A DNA stretch of 64,000 nucleotides from Cherax quadricarinatus (GCF_038502225.1 NC_091301.1:21539859-21603858); one strand, 5' to 3'; numbered from the stretch's first letter, positions 12,841 through 22,764 are shown. Notes: generated by a model not told the origin, from the letters alone. Numbers and translations: made by a program.

Positions 12841-13653
12841 ATAAACACAGTAGCGCAAGAGTGGATAACCACAGCTACATAAGTGCAGAACGACAAGACC
12901 AGCTGAAACTTCAGATCATAAACAATCCAGTTGAGACAGCTCCTTCATGGAAAAGGCTGTTGCAGGTATGTCAGGAGGTGCCAGTTCTGCTATTGAGAGA
13001 GCATGCCTTCTAGCGGTGAGTGTCCCCGACTCAGGTGTTATTCTCCTGATAGTCCTCCGTCTCTGCGATTCGCACACGCCTTGACCGAGAGACCCTCAGT
13101 GTGAAATGGGGAAGGATTGTTGCCCCAATTTACACTGAGTACAAGTGTATTTGCGGCAAAACAGTAGCAGACCAGTGCGGTCTGCATATTCTGAACTGTT
13201 GAAGTTCCGAAGGTTGGCCTGATAGACACAACGAAGTCAATGAAACCGACAAAAGAAGAATTGTTGCAACCCTGTGCCCAGCCCAAAGAGAACCTCAATC
13301 TTCACAACCCAGCACTCAGGATGTTACCACATACCACGATGATGGGATCATACTATATTCCTGGAAGAATGGGAGAATGTCAACACGAACATCCATTATA
13401 GAACCAGTCATTAACATCCATTACAGAACCGTTTAGTAGGGCGGTGCTGCTGATCACAGGGACTTTCCCAAGGTCAGCATGTATTGGGCTATGGTCCATT
13501 GTTCTCACAGAATCAGAAACTCTTGGCTTCTGAGAAAAACATGCCATGGGTTTCTTCAAGGAACTGGGCTCCAGGTTCATCGAAACCACTGGAGACTCCA
13601 CGGCTGCCACCTTTCTCCTGCAGCACCTCAGAGTAGCTATCCAGAGAAGTAAT
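12841..13653. other. No confident gene; unrecognised open stretch at 13,546-13,670
   Basis: A plus-strand open stretch beginning GFFKELGSRFIETTGD and continuing to about 13,670 runs into the (AT) array. Its composition looks protein-like and may be an element ORF fragment, but I do not recognise the family. The rest is featureless. Confidence 0.3.
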
Positions 13654-13670
13654 GTACAAGCTCAGCAGCT

Positions 13671-13764
<94 letters not shown>
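13654..13764. repeat. Small hairpin followed by (AT)n microsatellite
   Basis: A 9-bp perfect inverted repeat, GTACAAGCT and AGCTTGTAC with a 4-base loop (13,654-13,675), leads directly into about 90 bases of AT dinucleotides. Confidence 0.9.
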
Positions 13765-13765
<1 letters not shown>

Positions 13766-14310
13766 GTATATAAAAATTACTGTTATTTCAGAAAAGTTTG
13801 TAATTTTGTAATATAATTTTAACGTTGATTCAGTATTAATTTCAACAAATTCGGCGGAAAAAATATCAGATTATTCCTATATTTATTTAGAATTAACGCG
13901 GCATAATTTGCATAACGTCAGAGAATATTTAATTTTTACCTCAGCGTCATTTTTTTTCCTCCCTTTGGCAGTGTTATTAAATATATCTTATATGATATCT
14001 TCAGCGAGGTGAATATTCTTTGTGCTGAGGAAAACTTTTTAAGGTTGCCTTTGAGTTTGGTGGCAGCCCATCTTGGTTGATTGGTTGATTTGGGCATAAT
14101 TATAGCCATTCGACTACTCAAAGGGTCATTAAGGTTGCATGTTACCTTTTCACTACCGGTAAAGAATACGTTAATCCTTAAAATAGGGATTTGCACAAAC
14201 TCTCACCGTATATTCTTCGAGAGATGCGCAACTCTCAGATTCCATGAACCCTGCGTTGCTGGAAGCTAGGAAAACTTATCATAGAATAGAGCCTGGGATA
14301 ACACCTCAGA
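13765..14310. other. AT-rich DNA, no gene seen
   Basis: AT-rich unique sequence lying upstream of a Penelope-like remnant. It may include more decayed element sequence, but nothing identifiable. Confidence 0.35.
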
Positions 14311-14312
14311 CC

Positions 14313-14745
14313 AAGAATGTGCTAGTTCTCCCTTACAATGAGAACTTATCTATTCTGCCAAACGCCCTTAGGAGATTAATATACACGTCGTTTTAAAGAA
14401 TTCACGGACTGTTTGAAGCATTCTGATAAAGAAATCTCCCCAGCAGTATGTTGGTGGTGTCTACAGAACTGGTTGCAATGGCTGCAGCTTATCCTCTGTG
14501 GGACATACTGGCAAAGTTCTAGATATCAAGATATCACAACACCATTATTCGATACGCGATTTTCAGCCACGTTAGAGCTTGCAATAATTCGGCAAAGGGG
14601 GTCGGAAGGAAGAGTCATTGTTTCTTGTTCTTCTTGGCTTGAAAGGAATATTGTAGAATCATCAAATATTAAGCATGATAAGCGTTCATTATACAATAAT
14701 GCTGGCGTTTCTAAATTCGTTTTCAGTCAAGGCAATTGTACATAG
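14313..14745 (+). pseudogene. Decayed Penelope-like element: C-terminal GIY-YIG endonuclease remnant
   Basis: Conceptual translation in shifting plus frames gives the end of a Penelope-like polyprotein. First comes VLVLPYNENLS, the conserved LPY region between the reverse transcriptase and endonuclease. Then comes GVYRTGCNGC...SVGHTGK, which is the GIY-YIG core with the CxxC insertion typical of PLEs, followed by a basic ISQH segment. In a different frame follows WLERNIVESSNIKH, which carries the expected catalytic glutamate (IVESS). Stops and at least one frameshift separate these blocks. Its sequence differs clearly from the PLE at 17-19 kb (LVESSLIH, YFGETGR), so it is another family. Family knowledge: PLEs are retroelements whose GIY-YIG domain nicks the target. 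This copy is dead. Confidence 0.65.
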
Positions 14746-15291
14746 TCAAAAATCAGCCTCTTATACGAATGCATTGGACTGTCTTATGTAATGCCGAGGA
14801 ACTAAGGCCTATTTTTTTCCTGCCTTTTCTGATGATTGAACCAGGTTTGCCTCAGAATCCCACAGGATTCTGAGGCAAGCCTGGAATTAGAGATACCCAC
14901 TTTAAATGAGTCTCTTACCTGATTTATCTATCAGTTATATCATATACAGCGTCTGCCTCAGAAGATTGTAGAATAGATAAATTTGGTTGTTTCCCTTTGT
15001 ATAACTTATAGATGTCTCCCATTAAATGTGTTCCTTTAAATGGATCCACTTTCTCAGGTGCGGGAACTCCTAATTGCCAATAATATCTATATCACTGGCA
15101 ATGTAATTATGTATGTAAAGTTATTTATAACGTAGTCTAACCAAATTTTTGATAACTGCCATGTCACGTCCGTTAGGCTACTGTTACAATATCAGTGCTT
15201 GTGGGGTGACCTGTTTTTCTAATGCTAAAATATTCAATCTTTCTGGCTACGGATATTGGTATGCCTGTGATCACTTCCTGGCTCTTGCCTG

Positions 15292-15293
<2 letters not shown>
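14746..15293. other. No gene seen; inverted repeat near 14.86 kb
   Basis: An imperfect inverted repeat around 14,843-14,882 (CAGGTTTGCCTCAGAATCC and its complement beyond a short loop) is the only structure noticed. Confidence 0.4.

Positions 15294-15295
<2 letters not shown>

Positions 15296-15329
<34 letters not shown>
15296..15329. repeat. (TC)n microsatellite
   Basis: Seventeen or so TC dinucleotides. Confidence 0.95.
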
Positions 15330-15330
<1 letters not shown>

Positions 15331-15493
15331 GTAAAGGCATTCCCTGTGATCGTATTTGCTTGGACCTCCTTCACCTTACTGCAACACTGCAAGCTTCTGA
15401 TATATTGATTGCAACACGAAAAGGCTAGAGCTGTCATTCAACTTCCCTGTGGTTGTTTCGCATCTTGTATCGCTTGTTCGTGATATTTGCATG

Positions 15494-15495
15494 CA

Positions 15496-15533
<38 letters not shown>

Positions 15534-16312
15534 CAACAAGTCGGTCGTCTCCCACCGAGGTAGGGTGACCCAAAAAAGAAAGAAAATCCCCAAAAAGAAA
15601 ATACTTTCATCATCATTCAACACTTTCACCACACTCACACATTATCACTGCTTTTGCAGAGGTGCTCAGAATACAACAGTTTAGAAGCATATACGTATAA
15701 AGATACACAACATATCCCTCCAAACTGCCAATATCCCAAACCCCTCCTTTAAAGTGCAGGCATTGTACTTCCCATTTCCAGGACTCAAGTCCGACTATAT
15801 GAAAATAACCGGTTTCCCTGAATCCCTTCACTAAATATTACCCTGCTCACACTCCAACAGATCGTCACGTCCCAAGTATCATTCGTCTCCATTCACTCCT
15901 ATCTAACACGCTCATGCACGCTTGCTGGAAGTCCAAGCCCCTCGCCCACAAAACCTCCTTTACCCCCTCTTTCCAACCCTTTCGAGGACGACCCCTACCC
16001 CTCTTTCCTTCCCCTATAGATTTATATGCTTTCCATGTCATTCTACTTTGATCCATTCTCTCTAAATGACCAAACCACCTCTTCTGCCCTCTGACTAATG
16101 CTTTTATTAACTCCACACCTTCTCCTAATTTCCACACTCCGAATTTTCTGCATAATATTTACACCACACATTGCCCTTAGACAGGACATCTCCACTGCCT
16201 CCAACCGTCTCCTCGCTGCTGCATTTACCACCCAAGCTTCACATCCATATAAGAGTGTTGGTACTACTATACTTTCATACATTCCCTTCTTTGTCTCCAT
16301 AGATAACGTTTT
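15494..16312 (-). mobile_element. LINE 3' end (minus strand), truncated by a MITE
   Basis: On the minus strand the C-terminal part of a LINE ORF2 is readable in two overlapping frames. One holds LLYGCEAWVVNAAARRRLEA and CLRAMCGV, then an IRRRCGV segment (16,043-16,342). The other holds RWFGHLERMDQSRM and RGRGRPRKGW (15,865-16,137). These are family-typical post-RT sequences of APE-type LINEs. About 300 bases of 3' UTR follow, ending in the block CCACCGAGGTAGGGTGACCC (15,555-15,574). The element then ends in a poly(A) plus (AT) tail, seen on the plus strand as T16 and (AT)n at 15,494-15,533. The same 3' block recurs at 27.84 and 30.53 kb. Upstream coding sequence is lost where the MITE begins at 16,314. 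Confidence 0.75.
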
Positions 16313-16313
16313 T

Positions 16314-16700
16314 TGCCGAATAGGTAAGACAAGACTGGTCAATTAGCAAGAATTCATTTAAAATTAAGTCCTTTCTAAAAAAAAAATTTTGTACTCTTAA
16401 AAATATATTTTTTTCATTTATGTTAATGTAAAAATTAATAATTTTGTACCAAAAGAACAATAGAAAACTTACCTAACCTTATTATAACAAGCGTAAATTA
16501 ATTTAGCCTAATCCAACAATATATATTTTAGATAAGTTTACAATTCTTTAATATTAAACAAGCACAATGAATTATATTTTTTTTCGTTAGGTTCAGAATG
16601 ATTTTTGCAAAATTATTGCATATACAAATTTTTGCTTCCCTCATTCAGGAAGAAGAGCGTTGTTATTGAAGCCAAAATCGCAAGTTTTACTTATTCGGCA
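16314..16700. mobile_element. Non-autonomous DNA transposon (MITE) with 17-bp terminal inverted repeats
   Basis: The left end TGCCGAATAGGTAAGAC and the reverse complement of the right end, TGCCGAATAAGTAAAAC, match at 15 of 17 positions. The interior is AT-rich with no ORF. It lies exactly between a LINE fragment on the left and a minisatellite on the right, and no matching target-site duplication is visible because the flanks are unlike. I recognise the terminal sequence as a common decapod repeat, from memory only. Confidence 0.65.
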
Positions 16701-16931
16701 CCAGAGTACGGAAGGGTACACCTAGGTACAGGAGGGTACACCAGAGTACACAAGGGTACACCAGCGTACACCAGGGCACAGGAGGGTACGCCAGAGTACT
16801 CAAGGGTACACCAGCGTACGCCTAGGTACAGGAGGGTGCACCAGAGTACACAAGGGTACACCAGCGAACGCCTAGGTACAGGAGGGAGCACCAGAGTACA
16901 CAAGGGTACACCAGCGTACACCAGGGTACAC
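16701..16931. repeat. 10/20-bp minisatellite, small array
   Basis: Units of about 10 bp (GGTACACCAG, AGTACACAAG and close variants) give a 20-bp double unit. The array begins directly at the MITE terminus and shares unit and right flank with the larger array at 19.96-21.80 kb. Confidence 0.93.
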
Positions 16932-16990
16932 TCCTCACTGACCACACTTTTACAGGTGTGATGTGAGGATAATGATACTAAATATTAGCA

Positions 16991-17118
16991 ATACACAAAT
17001 AACCCGCACATAAAAGACAGAAGCTTACGACGACGTTTCGGTCCGACTTGGACCATTGACAAAGTCACACTAACAGAGGAGGAGCAGAACGGCTATATAT
17101 AGGCAGGAAGAGGTGGAG

Positions 17119-17154
<36 letters not shown>

Positions 17155-17323
17155 CAAGAATTGTATATAATACCGACAGGATGAAAAGACACATGCACAA
17201 CACCCGGGCATCCCCACCGTAGACGTTTCGCCATCCAGCCAGCCACTGGATGGCGAAACGTCTACAACAAAGACAACCAGACGCCGCACATGTGTCTAAT
17301 TTCATCAGTAGATGTAGTGGAAG
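16991..17323 (-). repeat. Left inverted arm (pLTR) of the Penelope-like element
   Basis: Reverse complement of 18,959-19,291; paired coordinates sum to 36,282 throughout. It contains a palindrome around 17,222-17,270 in which GGCGAAACGTCTAC occurs on both strands, and a second hairpin ending GGACCGAAACGTCGTCG (17,024-17,071, minus strand). Both resemble the 3' half of a hammerhead ribozyme core. It also carries (GTA)n-like trinucleotide sequence. Confidence 0.9.
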
Positions 17324-18690
17324 AGTGTAGAGGTTCTGTCTCTTATTCTCTTGCTTCTTGGCTGGCCAAAACCCTCACTCCCTTTCTTGGTACTTTTTCT
17401 CCTGCCCACCTCCGTCACTCGCAAGACTTCATTGAACGGGTTCGCTCTCTCCCAACCTGTAAGATGCTTAGTCTTGACGTTGAGTCCCTCTTCACCAATG
17501 TCCCTCTTGATGATGTCCTTGATTTCCTTAGAGAGAAGGCCCATGAAGGGTTTCTTCATCTCCCTATCCCCACTGATGTCTTTCTTGATCTGATCCGCCT
17601 CTGTGTGGACTCCAACTCCTTTTCCTTCCAAGGGAAATATTATTCCCAAACCTTCGGTGTCGCTATGGGCTCTCCTCTCTCTCCTGTCCTTGCTAATCTT
17701 TACATGGAATACTTCGAGACTGTTCTTCTTCCTACCCTCGATGTGCAACCTTCACTCTGGCTCCGCTATGTGGATGACATCTTTGCTCTGTGGCCTCATG
17801 ACTCCAGTCTCTTCCAACCTTTTCTTGAAGCTCTTAACAATCTTGCCCCTTCCATTAAGTTTAAAGCTGAATGGGAATCTAATTCCTTACTTCCTTTCCT
17901 TGATGTCCATGTCCACCGCTCAGATACAGGTTTTTCCTTTTCCGTTTACCGTAAACCTATGCACAGTGGCATGTACATTCACTACTTTTCCTATCATGCT
18001 TCCCCTGTCAAGAAAAGTGTTCTTATCTCCCTCTTTCTCCGTGCCCTCCGCATCTGTGATCCTCAGTTCCTTCCAGCAGAAATTTCCACTCTTTATAATT
18101 CGTTCTCCCGTCTTGGCTACCCTTCCCATTTCATAGACTCTGCCCTCTCACGTGCTAAACGCAATTTCTTCTCTCCCAAACTCTCTACTCATGGGAACTC
18201 TTCTATCCTCTGCCTTCCCTACATTTCCGGTCTTTCTAATCTCAACAATTCTCTCCGTCCCTTAGACATCAAGCTTACCTTCCGCCAGACTAACACTCTT
18301 CGCACTAATCTCGTTCATACCTCTCCTCCCTCTACAGATGTTCCTGGTGTCTACTCTATTTCTTGCTCCTCCTGTCCTCTTCAATACTTTGGAGAAACTG
18401 GTCGATCTCTTTCTGACAGACTTAGGGAGCACAAAAATAGTGTTAGGCTTGCCGACACTAACAATGCTCTTTTCTGTCACGTCAGAGATCATAGCCATCC
18501 TATTGACTGGTCTTCTGCTAAAACTGTCTTCCCTACTTCCAACTCGAACAGTCGCCGTTTAGTTGAATCCTCTCTTATACACAACTTTCCTTGTATGAAC
18601 CTTAGCCCTGGCTTCGTCTCTGTAGATGCCTTCCTCTCCCACTACATTGTAAAATGCTCCAAACTTCAGAACACCCGTGACTTAACCTGA
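17290..18690 (+). CDS. Penelope-like reverse transcriptase/GIY-YIG endonuclease, 5'-truncated
   Basis: An open frame of 466 codons without internal stops. The first 11 residues come from the inverted arm; homologous coding starts near 17,324, so the N-terminal part of the usual protein is missing and the ATG at 17,290 is probably fortuitous. RT motif A is LSLDVESLFTNVP (residues 60-72, Asp 63). Motif B is GVAMGSPLSPVLAN (123-136). Motif C is RYVDDIF (159-165), and a LPFLDV segment follows at 201-206. The GIY-YIG domain spans about 353-431: GVYSISCSSC, QYFGETGR, RLREHK, and RRLVESSLIH with the catalytic-type Glu 426. The CxxC and later His pair match the PLE-specific insertion. Family role: reverse transcription primed at a nicked target. 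The domain pair is intact but the protein is probably inactive because it is 5'-truncated. Confidence 0.93.
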   Translation: MCLISSVDVVEECRGSVSYSLASWLAKTLTPFLGTFSPAHLRHSQDFIERVRSLPTCKMLSLDVESLFTNVPLDDVLDFLREKAHEGFLHLPIPTDVFLDLIRLCVDSNSFSFQGKYYSQTFGVAMGSPLSPVLANLYMEYFETVLLPTLDVQPSLWLRYVDDIFALWPHDSSLFQPFLEALNNLAPSIKFKAEWESNSLLPFLDVHVHRSDTGFSFSVYRKPMHSGMYIHYFSYHASPVKKSVLISLFLRALRICDPQFLPAEISTLYNSFSRLGYPSHFIDSALSRAKRNFFSPKLSTHGNSSILCLPYISGLSNLNNSLRPLDIKLTFRQTNTLRTNLVHTSPPSTDVPGVYSISCSSCPLQYFGETGRSLSDRLREHKNSVRLADTNNALFCHVRDHSHPIDWSSAKTVFPTSNSNSRRLVESSLIHNFPCMNLSPGFVSVDAFLSHYIVKCSKLQNTRDLT

Positions 18691-18958
18691 ATCCTCATTT
18701 TTTCTTCTTCTTCTTTTTCTTCTTCCTCTTCCCCTTTCCTCTCTCCTTTTCTCCTCTGGGTTGTCTTTCTCTCTCCTGTCTCGTGTTTCTGTTCCTTCTT
18801 TATTTTATTTCACCACTTCCCCTTTCACGCACCTCGGTGCGCTTGCTCTCCCTCTGTGGGTTTCTAGCTCTCTTGCAGTGCTCCCCTTCCTTTGTATTTG
18901 ACTGGCTCGTCTTCCTTATTTCCCACTTCTACCACTACCACTACTACTACCTCTTCTT
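18691..18958. other. 3' UTR of the Penelope-like element, C/T-rich
   Basis: Between the stop codon and the right arm lies a pyrimidine-rich segment (CTTCTTCTTCTTTTTC and similar), typical of untranslated sequence. No ORF. Confidence 0.7.
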
Positions 18959-19127
18959 CTTCCACTACATCTACTGATGAAATTAGACACATGTGCGGCG
19001 TCTGGTTGTCTTTGTTGTAGACGTTTCGCCATCCAGTGGCTGGCTGGATGGCGAAACGTCTACGGTGGGGATGCCCGGGTGTTGTGCATGTGTCATTTCA
19101 TCCTGTCGGTATTATATACAATTCTTG

Positions 19128-19163
<36 letters not shown>

Positions 19164-19291
19164 CTCCACCTCTTCCTGCCTATATATAGCCGTTCTGCTC
19201 CTCCTCTGTTAGTGTGACTTTGTCAATGGTCCAAGTCGGACCGAAACGTCGTCGTAAGCTTCTGTCTTTTATGTGCGGGTTATTTGTGTAT
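18959..19291 (+). repeat. Right inverted arm (pLTR) of the Penelope-like element
   Basis: Mirror of the left arm. The central palindrome (about 19,012-19,060) joins GTAGACGTTTCGCC to GGCGAAACGTCTAC through GCCATCCAG/CTGGATGGC. The second hairpin, GGTCC-aagtc-GGACC then GAAACGTC, lies at 19,228-19,250. The one-sided 39-bp tail follows immediately. Confidence 0.9.
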
Positions 19292-19341
19292 CGTTCCAGT
19301 CACGGTATTGTGCCTTTTTGTTATTTATTTAAATATTAGCA

Positions 19342-19955
19342 AAAATGTATATATATAGCAAACGTTGGTAATTCACTTTAGGTGAAGCGGTGTTGTCACA
19401 GTAATGTTAACTTGATTATTTTAGTGTATTTTAACGTTGATGAGGCGAGTTTTCGTCTTCTATTCGTGCAAGAAAATTTTCATAGCTTTCAGGTATGTTT
19501 TTTTTTTTTTTTCATTTTTGTTATCGTTGAGTTATAACTGGTTTAGTTTTGAAATAGGTAATGAACAAAGGAAGCCTGGCCCCAGGCCGGCCTACGAAAG
19601 CAGGGAAGAACCCTCTAAATCAGCCACAGGCATAATCTAACTTGGAATGACCTAACCTAGTGCAGGCTAAATTGGGTATGTAGCGAAAATAACTAGAAAA
19701 TTGGTAAATAAAAATAATGCGTTGGCTAGGACAGACTGCCAACCCATCCTTGTCAGTAACATAAGTGAAGGGAAATGAAGGAACACTGCCGCAGGCCTAC
19801 TGACCCATACTTGGGAAGTCTTTCTCAAAGTCAATACCTCTCACCCACGTATCTGTCTAACCTGTGCTTTAAGCTTCCCAAGGAAATTACCTTCAATAGC
19901 CCCAATAACAAGAGTTAGGCAGGTCCTGCTCAAGCCCGTAAAGCTTTGAGTCAAG
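19342..19955. other. No gene seen
   Basis: AT-rich sequence with a T14 run near 19,500. A small open frame at 19,437-19,640 is without recognisable motif. Confidence 0.4.
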
Positions 19956-19958
19956 ACG

Positions 19959-21797
19959 AGAGTACACAAGAGTACTCGAGGGTACACCAGAGTACGCGAG
20001 GGTACACCAGAGCGCACGAGAGTACACCAGAGTACTCGAGGGTACACCAGAGTACACGAGGGTACACCAGAGTACACGAGGGTACACCAGAGCGCACGAG
20101 AGTACACCAGAGTACTCGAAGGTACACCAGAGTACACGAGGGTACACCAGAGTACACGAGGGTACACCAGAGTACACGAGGGTACACCAGAGTACACGAG
20201 GGTACACCAGAGTACACGAGGGTACACCAGAGCGCACGAGAGTACACCAGAGTACACGAGGATACACCAGAGTACACGAGGGTACACCAGAGTACACGAG
20301 GGTACACCAGAGTACACGAGGGTACACCAGAGTACACGAGGGTACACCAGAGTACACGAGGGTACACCAGAGTACACGAGGGTACACCAGAGTACACGAG
20401 GGTACACCAGCGTACACGAGGGTACACCAGAGCGCACGAGAGTACACCAGAGTACACGAGGATACACCAGAGTACACCAGAGTACTCGAGGGTACACTAG
20501 AGTACACGAGGGTACACCAGAGTTCACGAGGGTACACCAGAGTACTCGAGGGTACACCAGAGTACGCGAGGGTACACCAGGATAAACCGGGGCACACCAG
20601 AGTGCACGAGGGTATACCAGGATAAACCAGGGCACACCAGAGTACACGAGGATACACCAGGATAAACCAGGGCACACCATGGTACACCAGAGTAGACGAG
20701 GGTACACCAGGATGAACCAGAGCACACCAGGGCACACCAGAGTACACGATGATACACCATGATGAACCAGGGCACACCAGGGTACGCCAGAGTACACGAG
20801 CATACATCATAGTACACCAGGGCACACCGGGGTACACAACGGCACACCAGGGTACACCAAGGTGCACCAGAGCAAGCTAGGATATATCATAGTACACCAG
20901 AGTACACCGCGGTACGCGGGGGAACACCAGAGTTTAGGAGAGTACACGAGGGTACAGAAGGGTGCACCAGGCTGCACCAGGGTACACAAGGATACACCAG
21001 GGTACACCAGGGTACAGGAGGGTACACCAGGGTAAACAAGCATACACCAGGGTACACAAGGGTACACCAGGGTACACCAGGATACACCAGGGTACACAAG
21101 GGTACACAAGAGTACACCAGGGTTTACAAGGATACACCAGGGTACACCAGGGAACACCAGGGAACACCAGGGAACACAAGGATAAACCAAGGTACACAAG
21201 GGTACACCAGGGTACATAAGGATACACCAGAGTACACAAGGATACGTCAGGGTACACAAGGATACACCAGGGTGCACCAGGGTACACTAGGATACACCAG
21301 GGTACACCAGGGTACAGGAGGGTACACCAGGGTAAACAAGGATACACCAGGGTACACAAGGGTACACCAGGGTACACCAGGATACACCAGGGTACACAAG
21401 GGTACACTAGAGTACACCAGGGTTTACAAGGATACACCAGGGTACACCAGGGAACACCAGGGAACACCAGGGAACACCAGGGAACACAAGGATAAACCAA
21501 GGTACACAAGGGTACACCAGGGTACATAAGGATACACCAGGGTACACAAGGATACACCATGGTACACAAGGGTACACCAACGTAAACAAGGATACCCCAA
21601 GGTACACAAGGGTACGCAAGGGTACACAAGGGCACACAAGGATACAACAGGGTACATCAGGGTGTATAAAGATACTCCAGGGTGCACCAGGGTACACCAG
21701 GGTACACCAGGGTACACCAGGGTACACCAGGATACACCAGGGTACACCAGGGTACACCAGGATACACCAGGATACACCAGGATACACCAGGATACAC
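19959..21797. repeat. 10/20-bp minisatellite, large array (~1.84 kb)
   Basis: To about 20,560 the unit is a regular 20-mer, GGTACACCAGAGTACACGAG. Beyond that it drifts to GGTACACCAGGGTACACAAG with 10-bp sub-units. A block of about 300 bp is duplicated (the GGTAAACAAG-containing block near 21,012 recurs near 21,312). The right flank TCACTGACCACACTTTTACA followed by GTGATGTGAGGATAAT is also present after the small array at 16.93 kb. Long open frames of up to 324 codons across it are artefacts. Confidence 0.96.
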
Positions 21798-21970
21798 ACT
21801 TCTCACTGACCACACTTTTACAAGTGTGATGTGAGGATAATAATATTAAATAGTAACAACGATAAAACTACTAAAGATATACAACAACAATAACAACAAT
21901 AAAACACTAATTGCAAGAACAACAATATCATCCACGATAGCAATACTACTTAAAAAATTACTGCTTTAAA
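21798..21970. other. Minisatellite right flank, then AAC/ATA-rich DNA
   Basis: The first 50 or so bases are shared with 16,932-16,980. After that the sequence is low-complexity A-rich with no ORF. Confidence 0.6.
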
Positions 21971-21971
21971 A

Positions 21972-22045
21972 ACAGGTGCAACACTTGGGTATTTTTAATG
22001 TATAAACGTTTCGCCACACAGTGGCTTCATCAGTCCAATGTAAAG
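21972..22045 (-). ncRNA. Hammerhead-ribozyme-like core in a PLE-type terminus
   Basis: Minus strand: CTGATGA (22,027-22,033 complement), then a hairpin GCCAC-tgt-GTGGC, then GAAACGTT (complement of 22,006-22,012), then a tail with ATACCCAAGTGTTGC. CUGAUGA, stem II and GAAA in this spacing match the conserved hammerhead core, and ACGU is self-complementary, allowing a dimeric stem III. The bases flanking the core (GGA and the region after GTT) no longer pair well here, so this copy may be inactive. Confidence 0.55.
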
Positions 22046-22539
22046 AAGAATGGTGAAGATCAGAAGGAGTTTGAGGTAATCAGTCTATAGGTTAGGCAAA
22101 CGTAGGATAAATTTAAAAATATAGAAAAATGTGCTAAAACGATATTTTATTACATATTTCAACGATTCAGTGAGGTTTGAGACATTTTTTGACAAACCTC
22201 AGTTTTTAGCTAAATTATGCACATACGATACTTGAAAAAAAAAATAATATGATTTGGCTTAGTTTTTCCATAAAATGCAATTGTAGCAGCAATTTCTATT
22301 TAAAGTGTGATAATGTACTCATTTTAGCTAGGTTGTTTTGTAACTTTCCTTTACACCTATGATCACTCTGCTTTGTATTTTGTGTAATGCATCAAATTTC
22401 TTGAGTTTCTGTCATGTCAGTACCGTGCAACTTGAATTTGGAATTGACGAGTTAATAGTGTGATGGCCCCCTCCTTGACTTTCTCGTCAGCAACAGATTT
22501 ATTATACCAAGTCTGATTATACATCCTTTAGCACTCCTC
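22046..22539. other. Old repeat-derived DNA, no gene seen
   Basis: The segment GGTAATCAGTCTATAGG, continuing into GTTAGGCAAACGTAGGA, recurs in reverse orientation at 23,893-23,930. These are probably two PLE-type terminal pieces flanking the intervening LINE fragment. Confidence 0.4.
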
Positions 22540-22669
22540 ACCGCCCTTCCTAACTCTACCTCTCTTATACTCTTCACCCTTCTGATCTCTGATCAGGCAT
22601 ATTACACCTTTCAGCACACCTTACACTGCAGCGCTCTGTGACCCTAATAAGTTTAGCGCTTGGTTATGA

Positions 22670-22754
<85 letters not shown>
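22540..22754 (+). repeat. SINE-like repeat with (ATA)n tail
   Basis: GCGCTCTGTGACCC, then AAGTTTAGCGCTTGG and TTATGAATATAATAATAA end in about 84 bases of (ATA)n (22,671-22,754). Same family as the other TTTAGCGC copies. Confidence 0.75.
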
Positions 22755-22764
22755 CAAAGTCTTA

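Larger units (their letters stand above)
16980..19341 (+). mobile_element. Penelope-like retroelement insertion with 11-bp TSD
   Basis: The sequence AAATATTAGCA occurs at 16,980-16,990 and again at 19,331-19,341, flanking the insertion exactly. Inside are two 333-bp inverted arms (16,991-17,323 and 18,959-19,291), a truncated RT/GIY-YIG ORF between them, and a 39-bp tail after the right arm only (19,292-19,330). Inverted terminal copies with a short one-sided extension and variable TSD length are established features of Penelope-like elements. The arms mirror each other without net length difference, and I noticed only one mismatch, so the copy looks fairly young. It sits in the shared flank of the 10/20-bp minisatellite. 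Confidence 0.9.

Noticed and set aside
13546..13773. Protein-coding exon beginning GFFKELGSRF
   Set aside because: Runs into an (AT) microsatellite and has no recognisable family; kept only as an unexplained open stretch.
17603..18136. 177-codon ORF inside the PLE
   Set aside because: Shadow frame of the RT/GIY-YIG reading frame.
19959..21797. CRISPR-like array
   Set aside because: Repeats are directly contiguous 10/20-mers with no unique spacers, in eukaryotic DNA.
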